A stretch of DNA of 64,000 nucleotides, taken from Diprion similis (taxonomy: Eukaryota > Arthropoda > Insecta > Hymenoptera > Diprionidae). The DNA is taken from NCBI RefSeq assembly GCF_021155765.1, contig NC_060105.1, positions 11,193,001 through 11,257,000 on the forward strand. Direction: 5' to 3'. Below the pieces are notes generated by a model. The model saw only the letters and a list, made by a program, of their open reading frames with translations. It was not told where the DNA came from and searched no databases. The translations under genes were made by a program, and so were the position numbers. The stretch's first letter is position 1, and each line of letters begins with the position of its first letter. Of the stretch, positions 1 to 13,357 are shown in pieces.

Positions 1-63
1 TTCTCTCGGAAAACGGCAAGTCTATGCTAAACATCAGTGAATTTAGTTAACAGCGCGTGGAAA

Positions 64-204
64 ATGGCCACCTCAGAAAGGAGGCCAGATCGAGTGATGT
101 TCTACGTACCAAGGAGTCACGAATTCAAGAACCCCTTGGAAGGAAGTAATCCTCTTTCAAAGGACAAATTTCAGAAGTTACGTAGCGAAATGTATCAAAT
201 TTAG
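64..204 (+). CDS. short ORF with an RPDR-x3-YVPR motif, unidentified
   Basis: A 46-residue frame with a good start context (AAAATGG), beginning MATSERRPDRVMFYVPRSHE and rich in charged residues. The RPDRV-x2-YVPR stretch recalls the short RPD-x-ALYVPR motif near the N-terminus of R3HCC1L-like proteins, but that resemblance is from memory and rests on few residues. The stop is followed directly by GTATGC, a possible donor. It could be an exon, a processed remnant or chance. Confidence 0.22.
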   Translation: MATSERRPDRVMFYVPRSHEFKNPLEGSNPLSKDKFQKLRSEMYQI

Positions 205-1584
205 GTATGCATGGAACGAACAAAAGTGACCAAATTTTACTGAGGTAAAACACCACAAGAAGAACATGCGAAAGGGGACAGAGTGGAACATGAGAAAAGG
301 TGGAACGAACTCAAATGAAGGTGGAACGGATCAGATATCAATTTGCATAATCCGAGTGGCAATCATCACTACGTGAATTTGCGGGTAGAAACTGCATTAT
401 TCTATCATCCTTGCGGTTGCCCACAAAACATACAAATCCGAAGAACTATTCGCTGAGAAATACCTAGATCTCTTGTTCTATCCTTTCGCTAAACTAAACG
501 TCATGGCTCATCAAGAAAGTCTCGATGTAAAAGTCACTGCGAGACGAATTAAATAGAGAGTGGTAATGACTGAGTTGAATCATGTCAATCGAAAACGGAA
601 GGACCTAAATACTTTGAAAAGTCTGTCCATCCACGATAGATTGGAAAGGATGTGACAAGGTCAGATAAGCGTGTTCCATAATATTTTCGTGGGTCCGTTC
701 CTTCCGAGAAAGGAACTCCTTCCCAATATTTCGGTACCATGGAGTGAAGCCACGTCAGCAAAATGTTCCACCCTGATGTCTCCGCCCTTTCTGGGTGCTA
801 GGCTATTCAAGAACCGGGCTTAGAAGCGGCTTGCGTTGTATTATGTAAGCGAGTATCCGCTTTTCCCTGCTTCGACGGCATAGTCGGAAAGGAAGAGAGA
901 GACTCAAGATTGGAAGCAACGGATTTCAGGCTCTCTGACTCATAACTTTGACCTGTTCTTTGTGCCGAGTAATTGATTTATTCTGGAGGCATGGCAGAGA
1001 TCAATCGGATCTCTGTCAAGTAAGTAAAAATATTTGACGCGATATTTGTTTGCTGTGTCGATGAAGGTTTGAGTCAAGCGAATCGGAATATGAAAAAGAT
1101 ACCGAGCTACGGACACAAGAAGCTGTGTGAAACTCTTGACACGAATAATCTATGCAGATGGAATTACTTTCTAATTCACGACTGACTCCACGACGAGAGG
1201 AGACGAGTTACTCGCGGAATTGGTTCCTCTCTATGGATCTCGGATCTCTCCCCCTCTTCATTTCTCAGTGAAAACTGTGACACGATGTTATAACGGTAAT
1301 GCGTTGCGCTCCATATATTAATTTACAGCCTCGATAACAAAGCAAAGAACGACTGAGAAGGGCGGGTGAGTGAAAAACTGCCCTGCAACATGATCTGGCG
1401 ATCTTGTGATTGGGATCCCAGCCACCGGAACGTCGGAACTGGGTCAAGTGCGGCTAGGAGATGATCTTGAGGACCTTTTTGACCCGGGAATGATTTGCTA
1501 ACCCCCAACAGTTAGCGAAACAGCGACCGTGAAAGGATTGCGTTTGCGATTGACTGATGGATGTTAAACACTGGATACAATGAA
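205..1584. other. no recognised gene apart from the candidate exon at 991-1019
   Basis: Mixed-composition sequence with frames of about 60 codons on the minus strand (1265-1508) that start at non-ATG codons and show no coding character. GC content rises at 700-950. No repeat or RNA gene was recognised. Confidence 0.4.
991..1019 (+). CDS. candidate first coding exon (ATG plus splice donor)
   Basis: ATG in context GGCATGG reads MAEINRISV and runs into a consensus donor, CAA|GTAAGTAA. A start codon in good context less than 30 nt before a perfect donor is typical of insect first coding exons. No matching downstream exon was identified, so the product is unknown. Confidence 0.22.
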
Positions 1585-2194
1585 TAAGGCCTTAGGCCAC
1601 TCTAGAGGCCGGAAAAAATAGGCTTTTTGGGGATTTTTCTTCAGAAATACTACAAAATAAATCGAGATAACAGAAACTTGATTTTATTATTCATATCAGT
1701 GATTGCTTACAATAATTTTTTTGGAGCGATTTATTTCAAAATGGCGGCTGTGCAACGTTTTTGCAAGGATTTTTTTTTTTATATTGAGTAGTTCATTTGT
1801 TATTAACAATTATCTGACAATTTTTTAGGCAAATTCTTCACTTTCCACTTTAGAAGTGTGCCATTTGGCCAAAAATCAATACATCGCAAAAATCCTACGT
1901 ACTTATATAGCAGTTATTATATATAATGAAAAAAATTCATTGGCTCATTATGATTAAAAAAATTACAGGAGCTGTTAGTCCGGCCGTGGACCCCGAAAAA
2001 AAGGAGACGTCGTCGCAAAAACGCTGCACAGCCGCCATTTTGAAATACATCGCTTCAAAAAAATTATTGTAAGCAGTCACTGATATGAATAATAAAATCA
2101 AGTTTCTGTTATCTCGATTTATTTTGTAATATTTCTGAAAAAAAATCCCCAAAGAGCCTATTTTTTTCGGCCTCTAGAGTGGCCTAAGGCCTTA
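1585..2194. mobile_element. 610-bp element with long terminal inverted repeats
   Basis: The ends are TAAGGCCTTAGGCC on the left and its complement on the right, continuing through ACTCTAGAGGCC. The arms extend about 185 bp each (about 1585-1770 against 2009-2194), with the block AAAATGGCGGCTGTGCA at 1739 inverted near 2036. The loop is about 240 bp and AT-rich. There is no transposase gene, so it is a non-autonomous foldback or MITE. Superfamily not assigned; a TA target site is possible. Confidence 0.85.
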
Positions 2195-3698
2195 ACTCGT
2201 AGATACAATCAATTACCAACATACATAATGTACCTACTGCTAATGCAAAGATCACTTATCTTTGCATTTGTCAGAAATTCTACTTTTCACGTGGGTATAC
2301 GTTTGTCTTAAGGTTCGAGAAGAGACTTTTATAGATTTCAAAATATGAAGTTTACAAGTAATTTCAATAATTTCTTGTATTTCACAAGTTCAAATGCACA
2401 GGTGTAAAACGTCAACTATACTTCTGTTCAGGCTATCGACTTTCCCTGAAACAGCACGTCCTGCAGTAAAAACGATCGAACCACAATTCTTTTAAATTCA
2501 ATTACTTTGAGCGTGAAATGATTGGGGTTATGACCGTTATTCCACAACTATAGTTCACCGACTATACCAACGCAGTGAGTATATGTATTTATTGGGATAT
2601 CCTGAAATTTTGTAAGAAATCAATCAGAAGAAAGTCTTGTTGGATCCAGAAAAAATAAACAATTTGTTTATAAGAAGCAAGTATTTCTCTAATACTGAGA
2701 CTGAAAAATTTCGTTGAAAATATTTCGTAACTATTTCGGTGAACAAAGTTCGTCGACGAAATCTAACGCAGACAACGTAACGTATTAGAGCAAATAAAAA
2801 CTCGTCGCTGTAGGAAAAGTTGGAAAAACATTAGAAAAGTAAAAAGTAAAAGAATTTTGCAACTCCGAAATAATATTCGAAATAATACATAGTTTTAAAT
2901 GCCTTTGAATTTCGTGCAATCAATTAGAAAGATGAGAGATTAAACTTACAACCATATTCAAATATTTAGTCATGTTATCGTAGATTTATAATATGTTAAT
3001 TTCAGAATCTCATCAGTACAAAAAATCATCATAAATCAGAGAAAAATATATCAGGCATATCACTTTGGATCAGAACTTAATGTTTTCGAATTTTGGTCCA
3101 GTTTCTTTTTGTCCAATCATGAAGATCAAGATAATAACGTATTTTCGAAATCTTGAATAAATTTGATGTTGGTTTCAATTTTTTTTTTTTTCTCTCTTCT
3201 TTTATTTCTTTCCAAATTTTTTTTTAATAAAAACGAACATTCCATGTTTCGATTGTTATTTTCTAGAACAATCCCGTTTATCAGTGGGACCGTAATTTTT
3301 CTAATCAAGTATCTTTATTCCAGACAGGCTAATCTAAAGCGACAAGTAGGTACGAAAAAAAAAAAAACTGTATTTTAATATAATTTCACCTCGATGAAAA
3401 ATTTTTTTTTACTCAAGCAAGAATCACCCTAACATGTATAATATTCATAATAAACCGTGAAACTGCGTATCTCGAGTGCGTCGGAGCCACAAATATTCGA
3501 ACGATGGTAAATGATGCGAAATTCCACCGCGGAATGAATATGTTGGCTATGCGTGGAATACGTGTAATATCGTCGAGGGGGGTTGAGTTCCCGCGGGATT
3601 TGCGAGTTAGGGTTGAGTACCAGCAAGCTACAAACTGTGGCATCCCTCTTCGCATGGCGCATGGCGCATGGCGTAGCGTTTGACGCTACTATTAGCGA
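2195..3698. other. AT-rich intergenic or intronic sequence
   Basis: No gene seen. Poly-A and poly-T tracts lie near 3180, 3356 and 3403. A small tandem repeat of GCGCATG units lies at about 3653-3673. Frames here overlap low-complexity sequence. Confidence 0.4.
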
Positions 3699-4091
3699 CT
3701 AGCACAGCGCAACGAACGCAGCATAGCACAGCAGCGAAAAGGGCCCAACAAACCTGGGACCAAAAACTCGTTGCTGCTTACCACCGCCCGGCGTATGGTC
3801 GAGGAATAAAAAAAAATGTGGGAAATCTAAGTGGCATAATTTCACAGCCAATTTAATTAGAGAACCAACCGACGTCTGCAGAATCAGCGGTTTAGAGAGA
3901 CACGACACGACGTGTAAGCCCCTCGATAAAACGCTTTGTGGGCAAACTTGAGGGACGCCGTTCAACCGCTGACATCGCCCGCCTTTATACAATCGAGTTT
4001 TGCGAAGGTAAAGGGTTAAGACACCTGTCTTTCGACCTCTTCGAGACTTCCGAAGCCCCTGGGTGTTCTCAAGTTTCCAATAAAGGTTCAT
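3699..4091 (-). CDS. 130-codon ATG ORF, unidentified and possibly spurious
   Basis: One of the few ORFs here that begins with ATG and exceeds 120 codons; it starts MNLYWKLENTQGLRKSRRG. It is basic at the N-terminus with a hydrophobic C-terminus. No domain was recognised, and codon use is not clearly coding. A donor-like GGTG|GTAAGC lies inside, so part of it could be an exon. Low confidence. Confidence 0.15.
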   Translation of the reverse strand: MNLYWKLENTQGLRKSRRGRKTGVLTLYLRKTRLYKGGRCQRLNGVPQVCPQSVLSRGLHVVSCLSKPLILQTSVGSLIKLAVKLCHLDFPHFFLFLDHTPGGGKQQRVFGPRFVGPFSLLCYAAFVALC

Positions 4092-5772
4092 AACCCGTCT
4101 GGTAGAGTCTCGAAAACTTCGCTACATTTACAGCAAAAAGAGGGCACCAAGTGCTTGTGGGTAAATCGAGGATCGAGCTTTTTCAATATATTGAAAGTCT
4201 CGGAGTAGAAATACGATTCGCAACGTATGAAGCATACTTCGTCATAACATGGTGAGAATAAAACGGAATTCATTCAAGTTTGTTGCCATTTATACAACCG
4301 TTGAGTGTTTTCTTTAAGCAATTCTTTTTGATGCTAAAATGTGTGTACGACGAGAGAAGAAAGAAATAAAATATAATCACGTTTGAAAGTACTTAACGAA
4401 GAAAAAGAAAAAGCGAGAGAGAGAGAAATTCAAGGAAAGCCAAGGAGTAAGTGATGACCAAAGAAAGTGTCCGTAAAGCTTGGTGAAATTAAGTTTGTCT
4501 CAAATGGAATAATTAGCTCGGCACTGCGTAGGAAGCCGGAGGTGGAAGTGCGGGTGACAAAGTGTGGCAAAAGATCGAGGCGAGAGGACGACGCCGACGT
4601 CGTCACCCTATACTTTTCGAAGAAGAGGATATTACATCGCAAGGTTTGAGGAAAAGTCCTGGCCTCGAGGGTCTCTCACCACCCAGATGTGCTACCCCAT
4701 CTCAATATTTCATTCGTCAACGAAGAGTAAGCGCGTTTAATTTCCCAGCCTACGCAGCAGTTAAAACTGATTAATCCAGAAGCCTGGCAGACGGCAAGCA
4801 GTGGGTGAAGAAGCCTGATAATTCGTAAAGCATTCGCTAAGCGTAGGCAATCGATATATGCGCTTAATGATCTTAAAATATTAATGGACCCACGTGGGGG
4901 TCAACAAGGCATTTTCCCGAGGGTGAATCATAAGGGGTAAGAGAGCAGCCATCCGAAAATTGGCCAAAGTTTGAAAGTCTAAAAAAGGAACTACCCACTT
5001 TGCTCATTACCGCCCAGCCTCTCCCGAAGTAAGTGAAAACTTTCTGAGATCATGTGGAAAGTTTTCCTCCCAACAAGTAAGTTCCGCGTCTTGGAAAGGG
5101 GGGGCCTTTTATCCAAGGCGAGTCGTTCGACTGTACATACATATATAGCCTAGGTACACGGGTACAAGTACCTATAACTATATGCATACGCAGAGGCTCG
5201 TTGCCTCGGTTCCCGTTTTTGCCGTTTTCTTGCTCGGTTACAAGCTCGCAGATGCAAACCGCCCCGGGAGGAAAGACAACATAGTTTCCATCTCAGCGTT
5301 CTAGGTATCCTGAAAAAAGGATAGTTAGAGGTTCCTCGAAGTAGTCCGTAGAAACTTTACAGGATGAACGCTCTTCGAGCTTCCGCTGATGGCGAGAAGG
5401 GTAAGTTCACGGCTTTGCGTCGATCGGGAACTTCTCTGTTGAATAGTCGGTAAAACAGGATCATTCAGATTCGATGCTCGGATTGTGAGCGATCACCGGT
5501 CGTGTGTGTATCCGTTAGTTTCATACGTTTATCGACACGCGAGGTGGCCGTGATTTTTAGATCCGATAAGCCGAAGCCGATCGGCAATGAGATCAGTGTC
5601 CCAGCGTTCCTGATTTCCTCCCTCCCCGTAAGGAGGGTAGCTACGTGACCCGCGGTACAGAGTGGCTTTTATCTCCTTTGTGCTTTTAGTAATTTCATTC
5701 ACGAGCCAGAAGTTGTTTGCGTATTTCCTGATTGAAGCTGCCGCTGTTGCTTCGCCTCTTATCTGCATTCAG
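4092..5772. other. moderately GC-rich region without a recognised gene
   Basis: A consensus plus-strand donor (CAAGGA|GTAAGTGA) lies at about 4447 after a GA-rich stretch and could end a 5' leader exon. An open plus frame at 4467-4649 lacks an ATG. The 5100-5760 part is more GC-rich but shows no coding frame. Confidence 0.3.
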
Positions 5773-5802
5773 CCCCCCCCCCCCTCCCTCCCTCCTCCCC
5801 CG
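5773..5802. repeat. C-rich homopolymer and CT tract
   Basis: Twelve consecutive C followed by CT-rich sequence. Confidence 0.9.
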
Positions 5803-6800
5803 CTCACCCTTTCAGACTGAAAGAAATTTAAATAAGAAAAGATCGAAAAAGGGATCAGAAAAATGTTTGTTTGTACGGGTTACTGATGGAGTGAATCTAT
5901 TCAAAGATAGGTAATTTAAATTTAGTGGTCCGGATCATTATAATATACTTGCTTATCTTCGTGAAATGGACATTATCTAGTTTAAGTCAGGGCAGGGGTT
6001 GAAGTTCTAAATTTGAAAAGTTCCGAAAGCGTCTAATTTCGAATTATTTAGCGACGAAACTTGAAGTAAAGAAATCAAACTAAATAAAGTTTCGAATGTA
6101 GTTCCGAAATGCAACGAATTCATTGATTCTGAGAATTCAAGTTACGATAAAACAAAATTCCGAAAGTTAAAATATAGTCACACAGTGTAATTCGATCAAC
6201 GAGTGGGTGTAAAAAAATTAGAAAAACAGAAAATCAAAATAACCCAGATTCCGACCGTAAGAATATGAAAAATCCAAAACAAAGAAAAATCAAAGTGATG
6301 AAATTTCTCCAAGCCAGAAATTCAGAGAACTGAAAATTATCGATCATTCGGAATTTCTACGTATCAGATTTTTGAATTTTCTCATTTCCGCACTTTCGAA
6401 ACTTATTCAACGTCGACTTTCGGACGATCCGAAACTTTGACATTTCATGAAAGTTTGATTACCGTACTTCAAGTTTCACCAGCAAAAAAATTCGGATCTT
6501 TTCAAAATCGGAATTTCATCACAGCCTGACTATAACTGAATTTTCCAGGAAAGTGACAAAAGAAAAGCCGTACATCAAAAACCTCTGATTTATAAAGCTA
6601 TAACACATATGCGAATTCTTAATTTGTGTCATTTTCCCCTCATCACATCGCACTTTTTTTTTTTTTTTTTTGTTTTTTAAACAATCCGAAGCACGAAACA
6701 TTCTAACAGTACTCTCGCAATGATCATAAAATAAAGGAGCAGTTTAAACATCGAATGATACAGTGTCGGTCAGAGTCACGTATAAGCAGTTGATTACTAC
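5803..6800. other. AT-rich stretch without genes
   Basis: Non-coding sequence with a poly-T run at about 6654-6671. No gene or element recognised. Confidence 0.4.
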
Positions 6801-6871
6801 GCGAATGAGTTCTCACCTAGGTGTAAGTACATATATATATATATATATATAGGAGGTGAACACTCGTTCGC
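6801..6871. repeat. hairpin with an (AT)n loop
   Basis: GCGAATGAGTTCTCACCTAG at 6801-6820 pairs with AGGAGGTGAACACTCGTTCGC at 6851-6871 with few mismatches. The loop is an (AT)11 run (6830-6850). The structure is about 71 nt, microRNA-precursor sized, but the AT loop also fits slippage within a palindrome. Confidence 0.65.
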
Positions 6872-9800
6872 TTATGAATTTACACCGAATAACAACGATA
6901 GACGATAAAAATTTCCCGAGCACAAGTAACTCGATATAAAAATTGGATTATAATGTTGGTACTGTTGAAGAAAATGGAGTAGAATATTAAAAAATACAAC
7001 TAGATAAAGACGTGACTGCAGAGGTCAGAAATGCCACACATTTGTTTGTTTCTTTCCTCCTTTTCATCAAGTTTATTTACAACGTTATACCCACTCGATT
7101 AATTTCCACCGAAAGATAAAAAGTAGAGCGCTGCGCCTCTCGACGTACAAAAAACATATTTCAAACTACACAGCATGAATTATTATCAAAATAACTTCCA
7201 AAGTTCTGCGGCAAAATATTATGAACAGGATAATTCCGTTGCGTTAAATAAACGGGATTAAAAAATTATCACCGCAAATAACTTGATCATATCTAGCAGG
7301 ATGGTTAATAATTCAGGTGAAAAATGTGAATTTTAATTTTCTTACTTTCGTTTCCATTCAAATTACGATTCTTTCAATTTACGATACAAATGAACGTAAC
7401 TAATTAGACAATTGAAATTAAGATATAAATGTCGATGAATCAATTCGACATTTGAACAGCATAGTGAAATATCTTACAACGAACAGGAAGAGGCAGCGTA
7501 AACACAGGAAGTGCTGACCGAGATAGTTAACCCTAAGCACCTTTCTATAGTTTATTATCGCCCCCGATCTATCTGTGAAAGTTATAATCGCACTTCGAAC
7601 GCGAACTCGGCAGTCGAAAGGTCGGGGTCTGAAAGTTCACGATCAGAACTTAAACTTCATTCCATCGCTTGATTTTTTGGGTGTACAATGTGAAGGTAGT
7701 CATAAACAGTATAAAAACATGTGAAAGAAAATAGCGCCGTAGGCTGTTGCGGATTTTGACTTTTGAAAGGAGCATTTAATAGTACGAACTTTTAAAGTCT
7801 CTGCAGCAGGCAGTACAGACATTAAATATTACTTTCTAAATAACACGCTCGTGTATAACTGAGTAGATTCGATAATTTCGCGAATAAGAAATTACGTCTG
7901 TAAAATTTATACAAAGTTGTAATAAAGTATAATTTTATTTAAATGACGGGTGACATGTTCGTGTACCTTACATACAAAGTTTGGATCAATCGAGCTTGAT
8001 CGAAAACTTGAATTGTCGTTGAGACCAAGGTTTCGATAATTAGTTTTTGGTGTTTTATTGAAAGCTGACGAGCTTGAAACGATGAAGTTTCAGTTGATGA
8101 CTTATTCATTTATGAATGGAACTCATTGACAGTATTGTTAACACAGTTTGAGTCTTTGATAAAACTTGACGGCACAAAATATTATAATGTAAAAGATAAT
8201 TTATTTAGTCTGACTATCGAAGGTAGAAAGATTGTTGAATTGAAGTTTGAAAAAATCAGATTCAAAATTACTAATCAATCAATAAATGTGAAGATCATTT
8301 CTTGCCAACCGTAAAACTTAGGTGGTTGCAATATAACAAAGTTTTTTTCTCGATCAACTTGTTACTAAAACATTCCAAACTTCAATCTCACGATCAAGGA
8401 ACTTTCCGTGTCGCTCGAGAGCACGAGAAATCGACAAACTTATCAAATTACAAATCGATGCAGTCAAAACTGATCGAACCGTCTGGCTTTCGACTACCTA
8501 TGATATTCCAAGACAATTTCTCAAAGGAATCTCGATAACGGCTAAGAATGGATAGAATTTCAAGACAATTAAGAGGTAAAAACGCGTCATACGGATATGG
8601 AAAAGTATTTATAAAAGTCAGTTGCCATGTTTAAACTTTAATAATCCACGTTGTTCGGATAATCCGGATTCCCAAAAAAGAGTCTTATGCAGATAAAATG
8701 TAACACGAGTGAATGAAAAGGATGAAAATCCAAGTTTCTGATGTATCGAACTGCAAAGTGAGCAGTTATATTTTATTTACCAATAAAAATGCTGCATCAA
8801 GTATTCTTGTTAGTAACTCGCGCCAAGCATTCAAATATAGATCTACTCGTACGGCAAATGCATCATCTCGGATGATCCCGCTGGTAGCAATTTCTGAGCA
8901 TCCGACAAACCGTTGGAATATAAGCTCGTGAAAAGGTTCGTAAAGTTCCGAGAGATTTCGAGAGCTTCCTGCTGCCGGGAGCAATATTTCATAAGTTTAG
9001 AAAAGCTTGGATATTCAGGTATGTATATACCCGCAGACTCTCAGACTCGCGATATTCAAATTCGAGGAAAAGCCTGACCGCCGGGAATCCGGGCATAAAA
9101 ATTTCTAATCTTCGATTTCAAGAGATTTGCTGCTCTATTTTCAGATAAATATTTAGGTACCTTCTCATTGCTACGTTCAATGTATTCAGTACATTTCTTA
9201 TAACAGTTACGGATAAACATAAAATAACACTAAATAATATGGAATCCTACTTCCAATTACATTATATGTCAAAGATTGGAACTTACGGATATAATAATAA
9301 TAATTATATTAGATTAGCTCTGCTTTTTCTGTCAATATAATATTGTAAGGAGGTGGGATGGTTTCTAATATAATCATGGTTTCATTCGAAGATTCTTCAT
9401 TTGTCAAAAAAAATCAGAGCAACAAAAGAAAAACTGTTTTTCTCTTCGAACGTTAAGCTGTGTAGTATTATTTTGATAAACTTTAGATAATAAAAGAAAG
9501 ATTGAATTTTTAATCTGAATATTGCTTTTTTGAATCGTACAAAAGCTTGTCCCGTGCAATGTTCAGATTAAAGACAAAGAAAAAAAAAAAAAAACCTCCA
9601 ACGAGATGTTTGTACATATATATATATAACCGGGGCTAGATATCGAAAGACCGAATCCTAGGTAACCCACATAGAAAGGTAACGAAGCAGAAATACATAG
9701 AAAGAAGTCTGTCTGATGCGAGAATATCACGGTTAGTGGGCCAATCATTGGAGAAAGTAGGTTCTTTGCTTCCCTCCGTCCTCCCCCGCAATCCTCCTTC

Positions 9801-12800
9801 GACGCTTCTCCTCTCCCGGAGACGTCGCGTCCTCCTTTTATTGTCACGGAAGAAAAAGAGGCTGGATCGTCGATCGAGGATCATCGACGTATATCTTTGA
9901 CCATGACTGAAATGGAATCATTCGCCCGTCTGTACATCTCGACCACCGATGGTTATACGCTATAGAACCTGATCGAAGCGTTCCGGCTGGAGTTGAATCT
10001 TTTTCGTGTGTTCTGAGGTTCTTGAAAGATTCTTAGGACTGCAGTTTGCAAGTCGTTAAGGGTAATTTTTGACCGTACGAATAATGGATTTATTGAATCT
10101 TTTATCTGCGGGTCAAAGTTCAGACCAACGGTTACGTCGAATTATCAAAATTTTGAATGGCCAAAACTTTGAATAGATCAAAGTGTCGAATGGTGAAAAA
10201 TGCAGATATAAAGATTCTTAGCGTTTAGAGTTTTCACTGTTCAGGATTTAGAACATTCAGAATTTCGATCACTGAGAGTTTTTATCATTTACCCTAGCCG
10301 TCAGACGGAAATTTGATAATTTGGAACTTGGACCCCGCGCCTAATCTGATTGCAAACTAGCCCAGAAGAAATCGTTAACTTCGAGATTCAAAATTTCCAA
10401 GAAATGATTTAGCAGAATTTAGTACAGATGTACTCTTGTTTTTCAAAGCATCAAGCCAAATAAGCACGTCAAAAATGCCAAAGAAGTTTTTTGAATGAAT
10501 AGTCAAAGCAGAATACTGTTGATCGATAGAAAAAATTTCCAACATTTCAATCAAAATTTCGTATTTTTCAATGCACATTTGTGTCCTGCATCGATAAAAG
10601 CTGTTACATTGGAAAAAATTTTGAATGAAGAAGTGATAAAAATTCATTCAAGAAGAACTTGATTTTTTATTTTAACGAAAAAAAAAATAAATAAATTGTC
10701 TCTGTAATCAATTGAAATCGTATTAGAATGCTTCGAACTAATGAATCGCTTCTAGGTATTTCCTTTTTTGTTACTCGTTAATAGGGATCCGTAGCCAATG
10801 CCAAGTGAACCGATTAAGAGTAGCATTGATCGTTTTAAAGGCAGCTAGAAATTTCTGAGAACCATCTCATATACTGAAAGTGCCACTTTACTGCACAAAC
10901 TCGCCGGCCCCAAGTTTGGCAACTTCTCTAAAGCCTTGGGTCTCAATCCTGATAATGTTACAGTGCTATGTCGTAAACCGATTTGAACTTGCGCAGAAGA
11001 ATACTACTTGAAAATACTGGTCATTCCCACATCTATTATCTCCCTCCTTAATAAGCGATAGTAATCTGACGAAAAAGCAATCAAGTATCATCGATTTAAA
11101 AAAGTATTATAAATAATATTGTTTTTTTAATTCAGAAAATTTTATTGTTACAATTACTGCATTTCCTGAACAGGCATGAAAGGATTCAAAGGAAGGTAAT
11201 AAATCATCTAGTCAGCTAGTTGAAAAATAGTTTGAAATTTAAGGTGTCGCGAAATGATACTGTACACCCAAAACAGATTAATTCTCATTGTCACAGCTGT
11301 ACAAAACGTTGGATAATGAACCGAGAATTATCGATTTAAAAAGAGAAAATATTTCCCCGATTTTACTTCCATTCCCAGACTTATTCAATGCATTATACAT
11401 TTTATTCTCAATCAATTTCGCACTGCCGTTCCATAGAATCTAAAATTTTCCCGCTTGAGTAATAATCGCATCGCTCGTCGGGCATGGTGACAGTAATAAT
11501 CAGGACAATGGAACTGGCAACATAGTAATAATAATAAAATCGGAACAAATTCATCGCATATTGCAATGCAGCGCGACGAAAATCGATGCTACCAAGGAAG
11601 CGTAAGATCTTTAGAAATCAGATAATCGGTATACCGATCAATGAAACGGAGGTGAGCCGAAGAGTTCAGAGAGAATGAAATCCGGTGGCTGCACTACCTA
11701 ATCCGGAAATGAGTCGGCAGAAGGAAGAGACGTCTGAAGTGACGACAAGTAGGTATATATATACTCGATAAAAATGATCGGCCCATTCGAGACGACGACG
11801 ATCGAACCAAGATTACCGGAAGTAGTTCAAGTAATGACTTGTTCTATATAAACTCGTCCGCTTGCATAGCCACCACCATTCTCGACTACACTTCATCCGT
11901 TCTGCTCACTTGTCATACATAAACCGAGAACCGCAAATTGAGAATAATATACTGCCCATATAAACACACAGCCATCACATGTGGATGCAGAATCAGTCAT
12001 ATGCGAGTGTCAGACAGACTTCATTAATCATCGTCAAGTTATTATATGATAACAACGATTATTAAAGAGATTATAACTCTGTTATACGTCCTAAGTATCA
12101 AGTTTTCCATTCATCCAGAAAAATCATGAGGCAAAAAGATGGTTTTCAAATAGAATTTGCAGCCTCAACCTGCTGATCAGACATGCTAATGAAACATTAA
12201 ACGTAGAGTGACTGGATAACCATTAAAAGATCACGTACTTGTCGAGAGTGTTAATTAACACCTCCTTCGTCCATTTTACCATGCAAATGCATGCCAAGCC
12301 CATCCTCAAACAATATGAAGAATCTTCGGTGGATTGGAACGCGATAAACTCTAGATGCTCTGAATTTCTAGTCGTCGATCGATTATCCGCAGTAATTTAT
12401 AAGTTATCCTCAACTTTATCAATAAACGAATACCAATAAACCTGAACTACGCATAGTAGGCATGGCATGGCATATATAATGCACATCCGCATTGATGACT
12501 CAGCAGCGCCACAGTTTACTGTTTGAGATATTACAACGTCGATCCGGGACGGTCAAACAGTAGCGTTGAAAAACCTAATTAACGGTTGTACGGCGGTTAA
12601 AAAATGCCAGAAATCTAGTGCCTCGGCCTAGTATCTATTTCTCGGCTGAACATTCGCTAGAACGTCGCTACGTATAATTAGAACCGCTACAGTGGCAGAC
12701 TGTACCTAACTATACAGACGAATTGGTGAAGAGATAAATAATCAAAGACCGAGTGAAGTCTGCGTGGAGTGGAGAAAGGTAGACAGTCAACCTCCATTCA

Positions 12801-13357
12801 GTGGAGAGAGGATCGGGAGAAAGAGCAATTTATTATACTTTAGTAGGTATACACGGAAACCCTTCACCTGCCTGTGCAGCAGCTAAATATTGATGGATGG
12901 AAGAACATTGGACTGAAAATATTGGGGCGATGAAAAAAGAAATGAAGATTTGTGAACCGAAGAATATACGGGTTTGTTAAGCTACCAACGGAATTTGACG
13001 ATTGTGGTTATTTAAAGACTACAGTGGTAACAATACACCGATAAAGACAGTTAATACAATTTTTATAAGACTACAACTGAGCAACTTGAGTGATGGCAGA
13101 GTGCAAATTGATTCAAGGTTCAATTTGAATTAAATACATTGTAACTATGATCGAAGGATGATGAGAAGACGTAAATTGAATTATGTATTAAGTACACTAG
13201 TCTACTAGATTGATACCGAATTTGTTTGTGCAATGCAAGCTTCAGTAAATATGGTATGATTCACACCACCGTTAAAAAGTTATGGGTTTCGAATATCAAC
13301 CGAGCAAAGTCTTAATCAAAGTACTTGTCATCATGGCCACAGTGGCCGTATGAAGCA
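6872..13357. other. long gene-poor region
   Basis: About 6.5 kb of AT-rich sequence in which no exon could be supported. Candidate frames such as 8126-8314, 8713-8931 and 10375-10647 lack splice boundaries or recognisable motifs. A TATATAA with pyrimidine-rich downstream sequence at 11845-11851 might be a core promoter, with nothing to attach to it. (AT)n tracts lie at about 9614 and 11754. It is probably intronic or intergenic; if CNOT6 continues left of the window, much of it is CNOT6 intron. Confidence 0.35.
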
